DNA of 64,000 bases from Paenibacillus sp. HWE-109 (lineage in GTDB: Bacteria; Bacillota; Bacilli; Paenibacillales; NBRC-103111): contig NZ_CP091881.1 in the NCBI RefSeq assembly GCF_022163125.1, positions 6,510,001 to 6,574,000 on the forward strand, given 5' to 3'. Below, one piece after another: positions 29,355-39,377 of this stretch (position 1 is the stretch's first letter; each line of letters begins with the position of its first letter). A program made the translations under genes and the position numbers. The notes under the pieces are model-generated. The model searched no databases. It was not told the origin of the DNA and was given only the letters and a program-made list of their open reading frames with translations.

Positions 29355-30305
29355 CTAGAAGATTCGATATCCAGCAAATTTATAAGCAAGACGGTAGGAT
29401 ATGACGATCAAAATTAAGCTGATCATGGATTTGAATAGACCAACTGCCGTCGCAAAGCTGAATTGTCCGCCAAGAAGGCCTTCCCGGTATACAAACGTGT
29501 CGATAATATCACCCTGTTGATAGATCAAAGGACTATACAAGTTAAACACTTGGTCGAAGTTGGCGTTTAGAACGTTTCCTAATGCCAAAGTTGCAACGAC
29601 GATGGCGATGGGAATAAGCGATGGTATGGTAATATGCATGGTTTGCTTCAGCCGCGTAGCTCCGTCGACTTCTGCTGCTTCGTACAAGGCTGGATTGATA
29701 CCCGCTAACGCAGCCAGGAAAATAATCATATTGAATCCGAATTCCTTCCATACATCACTGAAAATAATCGTGAATCGGAACCAATTGCCGTCGCCGAGGA
29801 AGAAGATGGGTTTGATGCCGAACACATTCGTGATGAACTGGTTGATCAGCCCTGTCTGGGCTAACATATCAATCAGAATCCCAGCAAGTGTGACCCAGGA
29901 AAGGAAATGCGGTAGATAGACCAGTGTTTGGATGGATCTTTTGAGCCCCATGTTCCTAACTTCATTCAAAAACAGAGCAAAAATAAAAGGTATAACTAAG
30001 TTCATCACGATTTTGGAACAAGCAAAAAACAACGTGTTCCACGTGATTTTCAGAAAGTATTCATTCTCAAACATATATCGAAAATGCTTCAAGCCGACCC
30101 ACGGAGAACCGGTTACGCCCAAAGCTGCCTTATAATCCTGAAAGGCCATAACGATACCTGACATGGGCAGATAAGCAAAAACGAATACCAGTATAACAGC
30201 TGGCAATACCATGAAATGAAGCATCCAAGGCTGCTTGTAGCCGCTTATCTTTTTCGCGCGTTTAGTGTTCTTTTGGGATACTTGTTGTACCGTGTTCGCA
30301 TCCAT
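29355..30305 (-). CDS. Carbohydrate ABC transporter permease (LplB/YteP type)
   Basis: A 316-residue permease. A basic cytoplasmic tail (QKNTKRAKKISGYKQPW) precedes six predicted helices. The EAA loop reads EAAEVDGATRLKQTMHITIP near residue 220, and LAYKFAGYRIF ends the chain as in LplB/YteP proteins. It is the first gene of a two-gene operon divergent from the sensor kinase gene. The 143-base gap at 30306-30448 must contain both promoters. Confidence 0.92.
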   Translation of the reverse strand: MDANTVQQVSQKNTKRAKKISGYKQPWMLHFMVLPAVILVFVFAYLPMSGIVMAFQDYKAALGVTGSPWVGLKHFRYMFENEYFLKITWNTLFFACSKIVMNLVIPFIFALFLNEVRNMGLKRSIQTLVYLPHFLSWVTLAGILIDMLAQTGLINQFITNVFGIKPIFFLGDGNWFRFTIIFSDVWKEFGFNMIIFLAALAGINPALYEAAEVDGATRLKQTMHITIPSLIPIAIVVATLALGNVLNANFDQVFNLYSPLIYQQGDIIDTFVYREGLLGGQFSFATAVGLFKSMISLILIVISYRLAYKFAGYRIF

Positions 30306-30448
30306 AGCTCTCTACCCCGTTCCATAAAAACTCATTTGTGTATTTGGAGAAACCCTGATATATATAGTATCAACAAACTTTGCCCTGAAACTATAAGACA
30401 TTCTTAGGATTGATAGGGTTTTGTTAGGGATATCTTCCGGAGGGATCG

Positions 30449-32266
30449 ATGATGGAGCTTAGAACGGGCATTGCATTCATGAAAAGAAGGATCGGCACCA
30501 AATTTAGTCTATTCGCCAAAATGAACGGTCTGATCATCCTTTTGTTCATACCGATTATCCTTGTATTTACCTATTCCAACAGAACTGCTTTCGATGTTAT
30601 TGGGAAAGAACTTCAAGTGTCCAACATCAAACAGCTGTCTTTTCTATCCAGCCAAATTGATTCCAGGATCAATCAGATGACGGACTTTGTCACGACCTTC
30701 TCCAAGGACCCCAATGTCCAGAAATTCAACGGGTTAAACCTCTGGGAAGATCGCTATGATCGGATGCAGACTAGATTTGTTGTTCAAGAAAAGATGGTGC
30801 TGCAGTCTGGCGTTATGAACATCTGGCCGGTTAAATATACGGTTTATTCCCAACAGAACAAAGAGGCCATTTCAAATGCCATTAAAGCATCCGAATATAA
30901 TGAGGATTACTTGAAGAGGAATATGACAGGAAAATGGACCTATGGCGACGGGGAAACCTTGCTCCAAGGTGGCCTGAAATCCTTTTATTGGTTCTACACA
31001 GATTCCTTCGGCCAACGGGATACGCTCAGCGGAAGCAATCTGGTGGTAGAAGCCAGCTTCGGTCCCGAGAATATTCAGAACATGCTGGACACGTACAAGT
31101 CAGGGGGGCAAGGCGACCCCTTCTTCTATCACAAAGGCGAAACTCCGATTCTGAATCGCAGCGCATCCCTGCAGCTGTCGAGTGACCTCATCCATTACTT
31201 GGACGGCCAGACTCTGGCAGATACGATGCAGCAGGTCATTCGTTTAGAAAGCAAAAATTACTTGGTCAGTGCTGTGAGATCCCCCCAGTTAGATTGGTAT
31301 TTGGTGGATATTGCACCACTTGATCAAATTTTGGGGCCCATATCGTTTAGTCGCAATCTATTCTACTTAGCAATGGTGTTGTTGTTTGTGTTTGGCTTAT
31401 CAGCCTCCGTGCTGCTATATCGCAATGTTCAGCGTCCTATCAGAAAGTTGATTCGCGGATTACAGAGCGTCCAGCGGGGAGATTTCTCGGTCAGGATCAA
31501 TGCCAATGTGAACAATGAGTTCTCGTTTCTGTTTTATCGATTCAATGATATGTCTCAGCAAATTCAAAGTTTAATTGAGAACGTACTCAATGAGAAGCTC
31601 CGGGCTAGGGATGCTACGCTCAAGCAACTGCAAGCCCAAATTAATCCTCATTTCCTCTACAACTGCCTTGGCTACATTGTCAATATGGCCCAGATGAAGA
31701 ACGAGGAAGCTGTCGTTTCTATGGCCTTTAATTTAAGCGCCTACTACCGTTACACGACTCGTATGGAGAAGCAAACGGCTAGTCTGGACGAAGAAATTCG
31801 GCTGATCGTCAACTATTTGGACATTCAGAAGCTGCGTAACGGCAGAATTGAGTATCATATCGATATTCCTGCTGAGATGCTGAACCAACAAGTGCCGCGC
31901 TTGATGCTCCAGCCGATTGTAGAAAATGCCATCATCCATGGCGTTGCCAAATCCTATTCTTCCGGGGAGATTCGCATTAGCGGCGAGATGTCGGACGGTT
32001 TCTGCCGGATTTACATCGATGACGATGGTCCCGGCATGCCGGATGAGTTGCAAGAGGCCTTGAATCGCAAATTACGGGAGCCTTTGCAAGATCAAATGGG
32101 CTGTGGGCTGTGGAATACCAATCAGCGGATCCTTCACCAATTCGGAGAACAATCTTACCTGTCTTTCAAGAAGTCGCTGCTTGGCGGATTCCGGACAGAA
32201 ATCATTTGGGAACTAACGACCGGAGACGAGCATCGCCATCATCCATTCATACAAGGGGGCACCTAA
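30449..32266 (+). CDS. Sensor histidine kinase (YesM family)
   Basis: A 605-residue membrane kinase. GGAGGG lies four bases before the ATG at 30449 and seven before a second ATG at 30452; either may be used. Transmembrane helices near residues 28-48 and 306-325 enclose an extracytoplasmic sensor domain. A HAMP region (RNVQRPIRKLIRGLQSV) leads to QINPHFLYNCLGYI near residue 397, which carries the phosphoacceptor histidine. The ATPase part has PIVENAIIHGVAK and GCGLWNTNQRI. One base separates it from the response regulator gene. It is paralogous to the kinase at 5748-7529 but divergent in the sensor part. Confidence 0.93.
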   Translation: MMELRTGIAFMKRRIGTKFSLFAKMNGLIILLFIPIILVFTYSNRTAFDVIGKELQVSNIKQLSFLSSQIDSRINQMTDFVTTFSKDPNVQKFNGLNLWEDRYDRMQTRFVVQEKMVLQSGVMNIWPVKYTVYSQQNKEAISNAIKASEYNEDYLKRNMTGKWTYGDGETLLQGGLKSFYWFYTDSFGQRDTLSGSNLVVEASFGPENIQNMLDTYKSGGQGDPFFYHKGETPILNRSASLQLSSDLIHYLDGQTLADTMQQVIRLESKNYLVSAVRSPQLDWYLVDIAPLDQILGPISFSRNLFYLAMVLLFVFGLSASVLLYRNVQRPIRKLIRGLQSVQRGDFSVRINANVNNEFSFLFYRFNDMSQQIQSLIENVLNEKLRARDATLKQLQAQINPHFLYNCLGYIVNMAQMKNEEAVVSMAFNLSAYYRYTTRMEKQTASLDEEIRLIVNYLDIQKLRNGRIEYHIDIPAEMLNQQVPRLMLQPIVENAIIHGVAKSYSSGEIRISGEMSDGFCRIYIDDDGPGMPDELQEALNRKLREPLQDQMGCGLWNTNQRILHQFGEQSYLSFKKSLLGGFRTEIIWELTTGDEHRHHPFIQGGT

Positions 32267-32267
32267 C

Positions 32268-33875
32268 ATGCAAATGATCATAGTAGACGATGAAGCTCAC
32301 TGGGTAGAGAACTTATCCATGCATAAACCTTGGCATACGCTCGGCATCGAGCAGGTTCATAAAGCTTATTCTGCTCATGAGGCGCTTCAAATCCTCGAAA
32401 CGCATCCGATCGATATCGTCATATCCGATATTCTGATGCCCGAAATGACGGGCATTGAGCTGATCGAGCGAATTCGCAAGTTTGACAAAAAAATTAAGTG
32501 CATCATTTTATCCGGTCATTCTGACTTTGAATTTACCCAAGAAGCCGTCCGCAATAAGGCCGTAGACTACTTGCTTAAACCGCCAACAGACAATGAATTG
32601 TTCGGTGCAGTCCGCGCTGCAATTGATCAATTGACGAATGAATGGGAAAGCGTTAGCTCCTATGAACGCACCCAGTTCACGCTTCGGGAAAATTTGCCGC
32701 TGCTTCGCGGCCAATTGCTGCTCGACGCGTTGCGAGGTCATCGAATGCCAGCTGAAGAGTGGAGCAGGAAGCTAGAAAATTACGGTTTGCCGTTTCACGA
32801 TGGAGACTGTGCCCTGATGCTCGTGCGTATGGAAGAAGAATTCGGACAATATAAAAACAATGGTCAGCAATTAATGGAATACGCAATCATCAACATGGCG
32901 GAAGAGATATTCGGCGAGTATACGGAAGTCTGGGGCGTTAAGGAAGAGCTTGGATATCTCGCTTTTCTGTTTCAGCTAAAGGGAGATCATTCGGATACTG
33001 GGAAAGAGACCATCCTAGAGAAGCTTGCCATCCAGCTCCAGTATAAGGTGAAACAATTCTTGAAAGGCTCTCTGTCCATCGTCATGACCGAGTGGTTTCA
33101 CTTCCCGGACAAGCTATCGGATCATTATCGGCAAGCTTCCGCTTATTTCCGGCAAATTGTCGGGGAAGAGCGGGAATTTATCATGCGTGTTGGCGACTTA
33201 GAGCAGAATGTCACGAAGGGCATCTTGGAAGCTATCCATATCCCGCCTACCTTGATTAACCTGCTTGAGGTTGGTCGTTGGGATGCCGTGGAAGACAAGC
33301 TCGTGAACGTGTTCGCAGAACTAGACGAGAGATGGGCTGAATCCTGGGAGCATTGTATGGAAGCTGGCTATGTTATCGCCTCTTCGTTCACTCATCTCGC
33401 GCATCGGAACGGCTATACATTAGCCAAATTACTTGGAAGTGAGATTGATCTTCTGCAAAGTGGAGAAGCTTTCAGCTCCATCAGCAAGCTAAGAAAATGG
33501 TCGCTGGGCGTGCTCGACAAATTCAAGGAAAGCACCTCGAATGAAGTGAAAGATAATCGCTCGTTGTATGTCCAGAAAGTCCAGGACTTTGCCGAAAAAA
33601 ACCTGCATCTGGATGTTTCGCTGCGGGCACTGGCCGATCATGTGAACCTGCATCCGACACATTTGTCCAAAATATATAAGATTGAAACCGGTCAAGGAAT
33701 CAGCGATTACATGTCCTCGCTCCGTATGGAGCGTGCCTGCCATTTGCTCAGGACAACCGACAAAAAGGTGTATGAAATCAGCATGGACGTCGGCTACCTG
33801 GACCCTGCTTACTTTATTAAAGTGTTCAAACGCCAATTTGGCGTAACGCCGCAAGAATTTAGAGACAGTCTGTAA
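32268..33875 (+). CDS. AraC-type response regulator (YesN family)
   Basis: A 535-residue regulator. The receiver domain has D7-D8 and phosphoacceptor D54 in ISDILMPEMTG, with the switch lysine in DYLLKPPTD. A long linker precedes the C-terminal AraC domain from about residue 434 (VSLRALADHVNLHPTHLSKI and VGYLDPAYFIKVFKRQFG). AAGGGGG lies upstream of the ATG, which falls one base after the kinase stop. It most likely activates both the downstream lipoprotein gene and the divergent permease operon. Confidence 0.93.
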   Translation: MQMIIVDDEAHWVENLSMHKPWHTLGIEQVHKAYSAHEALQILETHPIDIVISDILMPEMTGIELIERIRKFDKKIKCIILSGHSDFEFTQEAVRNKAVDYLLKPPTDNELFGAVRAAIDQLTNEWESVSSYERTQFTLRENLPLLRGQLLLDALRGHRMPAEEWSRKLENYGLPFHDGDCALMLVRMEEEFGQYKNNGQQLMEYAIINMAEEIFGEYTEVWGVKEELGYLAFLFQLKGDHSDTGKETILEKLAIQLQYKVKQFLKGSLSIVMTEWFHFPDKLSDHYRQASAYFRQIVGEEREFIMRVGDLEQNVTKGILEAIHIPPTLINLLEVGRWDAVEDKLVNVFAELDERWAESWEHCMEAGYVIASSFTHLAHRNGYTLAKLLGSEIDLLQSGEAFSSISKLRKWSLGVLDKFKESTSNEVKDNRSLYVQKVQDFAEKNLHLDVSLRALADHVNLHPTHLSKIYKIETGQGISDYMSSLRMERACHLLRTTDKKVYEISMDVGYLDPAYFIKVFKRQFGVTPQEFRDSL

Positions 33876-33983
33876 TTGCCTAACAAAGTCTTACCGAAAC
33901 TAAAATAATCATATAGATACCTTCCCCAATAAGTTGGTAGAGTTAACAAGGTAGTAATCTTACACCGTAGGGGGAAATCAAAA

Positions 33984-35669
33984 ATGGGTAAATCCAAAAA
34001 ATCATGGATGCTGCTTGCAGTTACGGCACTCATGGTCATTACGGCCTGTACCGGGAAGTCCGGCGAGGATGCGAAGTCAGCCAACAGCGGTTCCAAAGAC
34101 GTCACAGCAGCTTCCGATGCTGCATTCAGCAAAGGCAAATACGATCCGCCAATTGATATCAGCACGGTTGTCATGTTCACCCCGCCAAAGAAGTATGTTA
34201 AAGGCGATACCCAGGAAAACAATGTACACGACCGTTGGATGCTGGAGCAGCTCGGTATCAAGCACAAAGATACCTGGTACCCTGCTGGCGGGGATCAATA
34301 TAAGCAAAAACTTCAGTTGGCGATTGCTTCCGGCGAGAAACTGCCTGATTTCGTATACGTACCTACCGACCCAGTACTAACTAATCAACTGATCGATTCC
34401 GGCCAGTTTGTGGCAATCGACACGCTATTTGACAAGTATGCCAACAAAATTTGGAAGGACCATACCATTCAACATCCGGAACTATGGTACCCTTTCACAC
34501 GGAATGGCAAGAAATACAACCTGCCTATCCTTGAATATACGGACAACGATGATACGTTGTTATGGCTGCGGGAAGATTGGATGGAAAAGCTGAATCTTAA
34601 AGCTCCCAAGACGATCGCAGAATTAGAGAACGTCATGGACAAATTCAAAAACCAGAACCCGGACGGGCTTGCTTCGAAGGACGTCTATCCGCTCGCGATT
34701 TCCTTGAAAGGGAATACGAACACTTGGTTAGGTGGACTCGATTGGTTATTCGGGGCTTACGGAACGATCGAGGAACAATGGAACAAGGACGCCAAAGGCA
34801 ATCTGGAATACGGCTCCATCAATCCAGGTTCTAAGCAAGCGCTCGCCAAACTGCAAGAATGGATGAACAAAGGCTATATTCACCCTGACTCTGCTTTGTG
34901 GGACGAGAATAAGACAGCTGAGTTCTGGACAAAAGGGAATGCAGGCGTTCTGCCAGGTGCCAACTGGATTCCGGATTGGCCAGGTCCAGATTTGCTGAAA
35001 ACCGTAAAAGGCTCTAAATTTAAAGCCTATCCGGTTCCTGCGGGTCCAGATGGACTGGCTGGTACCAAATGGCAAAACACTGGCGTGAACAGCAGCTTCA
35101 TGATTAATAAAGATGCGAAACATCCGGAAGCCATCTTCATGTACTACAACTACATGTTGGACAATTTGGCTAACCCTCCGACCGGCAGCAAATTCGAAAA
35201 CGGCTTTGCGCAAGGCTATGACTGGGATATTGTGGACGGTAAACCCACCAGCAACAAAGACAAAATCAAAGACTTCAGCAATGATTTCACCTTCATCACA
35301 GGACCGGCGCGTATTCCAGACCTTTATATGAAGACCCTGGTTAAACTAGCAGATGGCAATAAACCAGAAACGCCTTACGAAAAGCAGCTCGCTGACTTCC
35401 GCAAACCGGAAAATTGGTACGCCGCGAAGATCGTTATGTCGCAAATGGACATCCGCAAGCAAAACTATTTCACGGGTGCCGCGACGCCAACCATGATTTC
35501 CAAATGGAACCTCCTGCGTCAGTCCGAAATGGAAACCTTCAACAAAATTATTTATGGCAAATTGCCAGTTACAGCATTTGATGAATTCGTTGCGAGTTGG
35601 AAAGCCAATGGCGGCGATCAGGTCACGAAAGAAGTCAACGAGTGGTTCACGTCAGTAACCAAGAAATAA
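33984..35669 (+). CDS. Large sugar-binding lipoprotein (LplA/YtcQ type)
   Basis: A 561-residue extracellular solute-binding protein. The lipobox ends at cysteine 22 (MVITACTGKS) and the mature chain is considerably larger than the CUT1 protein at 7627-8991, as is usual for the LplA/YtcQ group. GGGGG lies nine bases before the ATG. It is transcribed after the kinase/regulator pair and followed by a strong terminator. It should deliver its ligand, probably an oligosaccharide, to the permeases encoded at 28470-30305. The exact sugar cannot be read from the sequence. Confidence 0.93.
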   Translation: MGKSKKSWMLLAVTALMVITACTGKSGEDAKSANSGSKDVTAASDAAFSKGKYDPPIDISTVVMFTPPKKYVKGDTQENNVHDRWMLEQLGIKHKDTWYPAGGDQYKQKLQLAIASGEKLPDFVYVPTDPVLTNQLIDSGQFVAIDTLFDKYANKIWKDHTIQHPELWYPFTRNGKKYNLPILEYTDNDDTLLWLREDWMEKLNLKAPKTIAELENVMDKFKNQNPDGLASKDVYPLAISLKGNTNTWLGGLDWLFGAYGTIEEQWNKDAKGNLEYGSINPGSKQALAKLQEWMNKGYIHPDSALWDENKTAEFWTKGNAGVLPGANWIPDWPGPDLLKTVKGSKFKAYPVPAGPDGLAGTKWQNTGVNSSFMINKDAKHPEAIFMYYNYMLDNLANPPTGSKFENGFAQGYDWDIVDGKPTSNKDKIKDFSNDFTFITGPARIPDLYMKTLVKLADGNKPETPYEKQLADFRKPENWYAAKIVMSQMDIRKQNYFTGAATPTMISKWNLLRQSEMETFNKIIYGKLPVTAFDEFVASWKANGGDQVTKEVNEWFTSVTKK

Positions 35670-35686
35670 AGCAGTAGTAGACAACG

Positions 35687-35735
35687 AAAAAGGCGTCTCA
35701 CCAGGTTGAATACCTGGCTAGACGCCTTTTTTTGT
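35687..35735 (+). terminator. Terminator of kinase-regulator-lipoprotein operon
   Basis: AAAAAGGCGTCT pairs with AGACGCCTTTTT and an inner CCAGGT pairs with ACCTGG; seven T follow. It starts 17 bases after the lipoprotein stop. Confidence 0.93.
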
Positions 35736-35874
35736 TATCTGGAGCCTAGGTCATAGACCCCTAGCGGATGAATAGGCACGCTAAAATTTATTTCCCGCAG
35801 CCAACCACCCAACACATCAAGAAAAGCGGTTTTGCAGCCCTAAGATGAGTATCTTCATAACGGTTTTCAAGAAT

Positions 35875-36109
35875 ATAGCGGATCCTAGTTCCCTTTGGGC
35901 TTTGCAATGACAGAGATCGTAGTGTGAAAAGGAACTATGATCCGCTATATGGCGGGAACTGGGGTAAACGCAGCATGAAAGGGAACTGAGATCCCCTATT
36001 TAAGCGGAACCTGCCGATTCCAACCGGGAAATGGTGACATAGCGGATCGTAGTTCCCTCTGGCGTGGAATATCGCGGTTTTCAGAAATATAGCGTACTGT
36101 AGTTCCCTC
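35875..36109. repeat. Five solo copies of the dyad repeat in a convergent gap
   Basis: Copies lie at 35875 (GGATC-CTA-GTTCC), 35931 and 35981 (inverted: GGAAC-TAT-GATCC and GGAAC-TGA-GATCC), 36039 (GGATC-GTA-GTTCC) and 36089 (GTACT-GTA-GTTCC). Each has ATAGCG or a close variant on the side away from GTTCC. They fill much of the gap between the lipoprotein terminator and the serine hydrolase stop, where no gene is supported. Confidence 0.85.
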
Positions 36110-36224
36110 AAACTCGCTATCCTGACACATTTTGCTATCATCGCGGCTTGATGTTCCTTGATCTCCGCGCATAGCTAAGCTAGAGGATCTCATTCTGCCA
36201 AATAGCTTATTTATACTTTCGCCT

Positions 36225-37451
36225 TTAAGACTCTACACTCATTTTAAACAACCGTATGGCACGCTCCAGTTCGTCCTGGGCAACGCTGTTCTCGGGCAGC
36301 GGATTAGCCGATCTAACGGCTTGAACCACATGATGCAGCAGATTCTCCGGCATATCAACATCGGCTGATTCCGCCGTCATCGCGACAACCAGCTGCAAAT
36401 CCGGCACAACGAAAATGCGTCTTCCGCCTGAGCCTGAGGCGTAGTACATGTCGTAGGCTTTTTTATCGCCTTTTATCAAGCCCGGAGGAAGCGTCTTGGA
36501 CCACCAGTAGAAGCCGTAACCGCCCTGTGTGCCATTACTGTAGTTCAGAGTTATCTTTCTAGTCAGAGATTCACGGATCCATGGCTGAGGAATAAGTGTC
36601 TTGTCTTCCCACTGTCCTTCGTTCAAGTACAGATAGCCAAGCTTCGCCATATCTCTGAGCGTTAACGCCATCGCCCATGCACCGATGGTATGCTCCTGGG
36701 GATCTTGGTTCCAGTTCATCTCCTTTATGCCGAGTGGGCCGAACAATCGCGACACGGCATAGTCGAACATGGACTCTCCCGTTGCTTTGGTCATGATCGC
36801 TGAGAGAAGATGAGCATCGCCGTTGCTGTAATTGAAGGAAGCCCCTGGCTCAGCTTGTGCCGGACGTTCCAGGATGTACTGTACCCAATCTTCAGCGTAC
36901 ATCATCTCAGCAGACGAGCGTTCGTTAGCGTTATCCCAGGAAGTGCCTGACGTCATGGACAGCAAGTGTTTGAGCATGATTTTGGACTTCACAGGATCGG
37001 TAGCCAGTTCCGGGAAAAAGTCTGCGGCCTTTTGATCAATACTGCTTAGTTTAAACTCGGATAAGGCTATGCCAACTAACGCGGATGTTATGCTTTTGGT
37101 CACTGATTTCATATCTTGCAGGATATCTGTACCTGTTCCTTCGTTATAGGCCTCGGCTACCAAATGACCGTTGCGAATAACGGCTACACTATGTACCGCT
37201 TGATGGCGAAATATTTTGAGCATCTTCGCAAGTGCTGATGAGTGCAAGCCCTGCGCTTCTGGTGTTGTTAATTCCCATCCTTCCGTTGGCCAATTCGTCT
37301 GTGTTGTCATGGCTCTGTCTGAATGCGGCATCATGGGTGAAAACGATGTGTTCGTAGCTGGCACTTGCTTTTTTAGGGCTCCAGATGCTGCCAAAGATAG
37401 GGTTGAGGTGCCCTGTCCACTTCCGACAAGTGGATTCTTTTTATTATTCAT
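36225..37451 (-). CDS. Serine hydrolase of the class C beta-lactamase family
   Basis: A 408-residue protein. The SxxK motif SVTK near residue 114 supplies the acylated serine and lysine base. YSN near residue 205 is the second motif, and GSGGR in the C-terminal third may play the KTG role. No signal peptide is evident; the first 50 residues are Ser/Thr/Pro-rich with low complexity, which is unusual. The ribosome site before the ATG at 37451 is weak. Relatives include esterases, D-aminopeptidases and penicillin-binding-like enzymes, so the substrate is open. Confidence 0.87.
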   Translation of the reverse strand: MNNKKNPLVGSGQGTSTLSLAASGALKKQVPATNTSFSPMMPHSDRAMTTQTNWPTEGWELTTPEAQGLHSSALAKMLKIFRHQAVHSVAVIRNGHLVAEAYNEGTGTDILQDMKSVTKSITSALVGIALSEFKLSSIDQKAADFFPELATDPVKSKIMLKHLLSMTSGTSWDNANERSSAEMMYAEDWVQYILERPAQAEPGASFNYSNGDAHLLSAIMTKATGESMFDYAVSRLFGPLGIKEMNWNQDPQEHTIGAWAMALTLRDMAKLGYLYLNEGQWEDKTLIPQPWIRESLTRKITLNYSNGTQGGYGFYWWSKTLPPGLIKGDKKAYDMYYASGSGGRRIFVVPDLQLVVAMTAESADVDMPENLLHHVVQAVRSANPLPENSVAQDELERAIRLFKMSVES

Positions 37452-37649
37452 CTCTATCGAATCCCTTCAATATGGTTTAACTCCCCTATGTTACAGCATT
37501 TTACTTGAAAGTTATGAACCAATTGTGGCCTCAACCTTAAAATTAGATAAAAATTAGCTTAAAATTTCCTTAAAAATTGGGGTGCAATCCCCCTTATGTT
37601 ACAATCCTTTTACAATATCCCTATAGGTTCTCTAGTCTGGAGGTTAGGT

Positions 37650-38231
37650 ATGCGAAAACTTATATTTTTCTTAGGTCCTGCAGGTGCAGGCAAAACGACG
37701 TTGGCCAAAGCATGGGCCCGCAAGCATGGCGGTGCTTTTCTGGACATGGACACGCTGCTGCGTCCCGCGGCAGAAACGATTATGACCCTTCTCGGGCTGG
37801 ATCCGGATGATCGAGATTCACCCACTTACAAAAAGCACTGTCGCGATCTGGGCTACCGGATTACGATGGATGCTGCTCTTGAGAACCTGGAGCTAGGCTT
37901 GGATGCCCTTGTTATTGGCCCTTTCACCCGAGAAATCTCGGAGCCATCCTGGCTTGAACACGAACTATCACGTATTGGGGCTACGCTTCAAGATGTCTGT
38001 GTCAAAGCCCTTTTCGTCTATCTCCCTGACGAAACAAGCTATCAGGAACGAATTCGCGCGCGAGGTTCTGCGCTGGATATGTGGAAACTGGACAATTGGC
38101 AGCAATTCAGCCTGTCCCTTGCTCGAAGAGATATTCGATGGGACATGGAACCGTCCTCCATTCTCTATTTCGACAATGCCGGGCCGTGGTCTCCTGAGAA
38201 ATTGGAGCGTCTGGAAAGCTTCATTTTGTAA
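37650..38231 (+). CDS. P-loop ATPase/kinase (AAA_33-like)
   Basis: A 193-residue protein. The ATG at 37650 follows GGAGG by seven bases, which excludes a longer in-frame reading from 37596. The Walker A motif FLGPAGAGKTTLA is at the N-terminus, followed by FLDMDTLLR, typical of small-molecule kinases of the shikimate-kinase or AAA_33 type. IRARGSALDMWKLDNW near residue 145 could be the lid region. The substrate is not known. It stands alone between the divergent serine hydrolase gene and the LacI-type regulator gene. Confidence 0.8.
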   Translation: MRKLIFFLGPAGAGKTTLAKAWARKHGGAFLDMDTLLRPAAETIMTLLGLDPDDRDSPTYKKHCRDLGYRITMDAALENLELGLDALVIGPFTREISEPSWLEHELSRIGATLQDVCVKALFVYLPDETSYQERIRARGSALDMWKLDNWQQFSLSLARRDIRWDMEPSSILYFDNAGPWSPEKLERLESFIL

Positions 38232-38255
38232 ATCCATCACACACATTACAAGTAC

Positions 38256-38284
38256 TTTACAAATCCAATTTTCGCTTATAAAAT
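38256..38284 (+). promoter_or_regulatory. Predicted sigma-A promoter of the LacI-type gene
   Basis: TTTACA at 38256 and TAAAAT at 38279 are separated by 17 bases, about 40 bases before the start codon. Confidence 0.55.
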
Positions 38285-38324
38285 TCAAGTAGATTCTACA
38301 TCACGCTTAAGGGGGAACCTCTCC

Positions 38325-39377
38325 ATGCATTCGAAAACCTCCATGCAAGACATCGCTGATCGTCTGGGCATTTCCAAAAATGCGGTTTCGCTCGCGCTCA
38401 ATCACAAAGCCGGTGTCAGTGAGGAACTGCGCGCGCGCGTTTTTGAAGCGGCTAACCTTTTGAACTATCGTACTGAACCCAGGAATAGGAGAAAGCCGCA
38501 ACATCTGCTCGTCCTCATTCCTGAATTCATTCGCACCGATACCATCTTCTACTACGAAATGTTCTGGTCCATCGAGAAAAGAGCCAAGGAGCATGGTTAT
38601 ACCGCTATTCTATGTGGAGTTACCAAGGATATGGAACAGCAATTAATCCTGCCTGAACTCTATCATGAGATGGTGTTTCATGGCATGCTGATGATTGGCG
38701 TGTTCCACACCGATTATGCCCGTATGCTCCACGAATTAGGAGCGCCGCTTGTGACCGTAGACCATTATTACGACAGCCTGCAATTGGATGCCGTTGTGAC
38801 AGCAAACGCCGAAGAGGCCTACAAGTTAGCTTCGCACCTCATCGCCAGAGGCCACAAGCGCATTGGTTTTATTGGGTCCGAGAATATGACCAAGAGCTTC
38901 AAAGAACGCTGGACAGGCTTTCAAAATGCGATGTCTGACGCACGGCTGACCATCGATATGAACCACTGTATCGCAGGTTTTGCACCGCTCGAAACGCTGC
39001 ATGCAAGTCCGGATGACAACGCACTGGCAGAGTTCGTGCATAAGAGGCAATCGCTGCCTACAGCCATGATCTGCGCCAATGATCGCATCGCGATATCGCT
39101 GATTCAGATCTTGCTCGCTCAAGGCTATCAAGTGCCTGACGATATTTCCGTGGCAGGGTTCGATGATATAGAAGCAGCTCAAATGATCACACCTCGCCTC
39201 ACGACGATTCAAGTACAGCGCGAGCAGCTAGGCTGCGAGGCCGTCGATTTCCTCATTCGCAAAATCGACTTTGGCGGGAGCCCCTCCAAAATCTCCATCT
39301 ACGGCCAGTTGATTGAGCGGGAATCTTGCAAACCGCTTGAAGCGGCAAGCGAAGAGGCTGTCTCGAAAGGTTACTAA
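38325..39377 (+). CDS. LacI family transcription regulator
   Basis: A 350-residue regulator. The N-terminal helix-turn-helix with hinge (MQDIADRLGISKNAVSLALN, then residues to about 55) is followed by a periplasmic-binding-protein-like effector domain with RGHKRIGFIGSE and ICANDRIAISLIQ. AAGGGGG lies upstream. The gene end is embedded in a terminator shared with the convergent GH2 gene. The target is unknown; the neighbouring glycosidase is a candidate. Confidence 0.92.
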   Translation: MHSKTSMQDIADRLGISKNAVSLALNHKAGVSEELRARVFEAANLLNYRTEPRNRRKPQHLLVLIPEFIRTDTIFYYEMFWSIEKRAKEHGYTAILCGVTKDMEQQLILPELYHEMVFHGMLMIGVFHTDYARMLHELGAPLVTVDHYYDSLQLDAVVTANAEEAYKLASHLIARGHKRIGFIGSENMTKSFKERWTGFQNAMSDARLTIDMNHCIAGFAPLETLHASPDDNALAEFVHKRQSLPTAMICANDRIAISLIQILLAQGYQVPDDISVAGFDDIEAAQMITPRLTTIQVQREQLGCEAVDFLIRKIDFGGSPSKISIYGQLIERESCKPLEAASEEAVSKGY

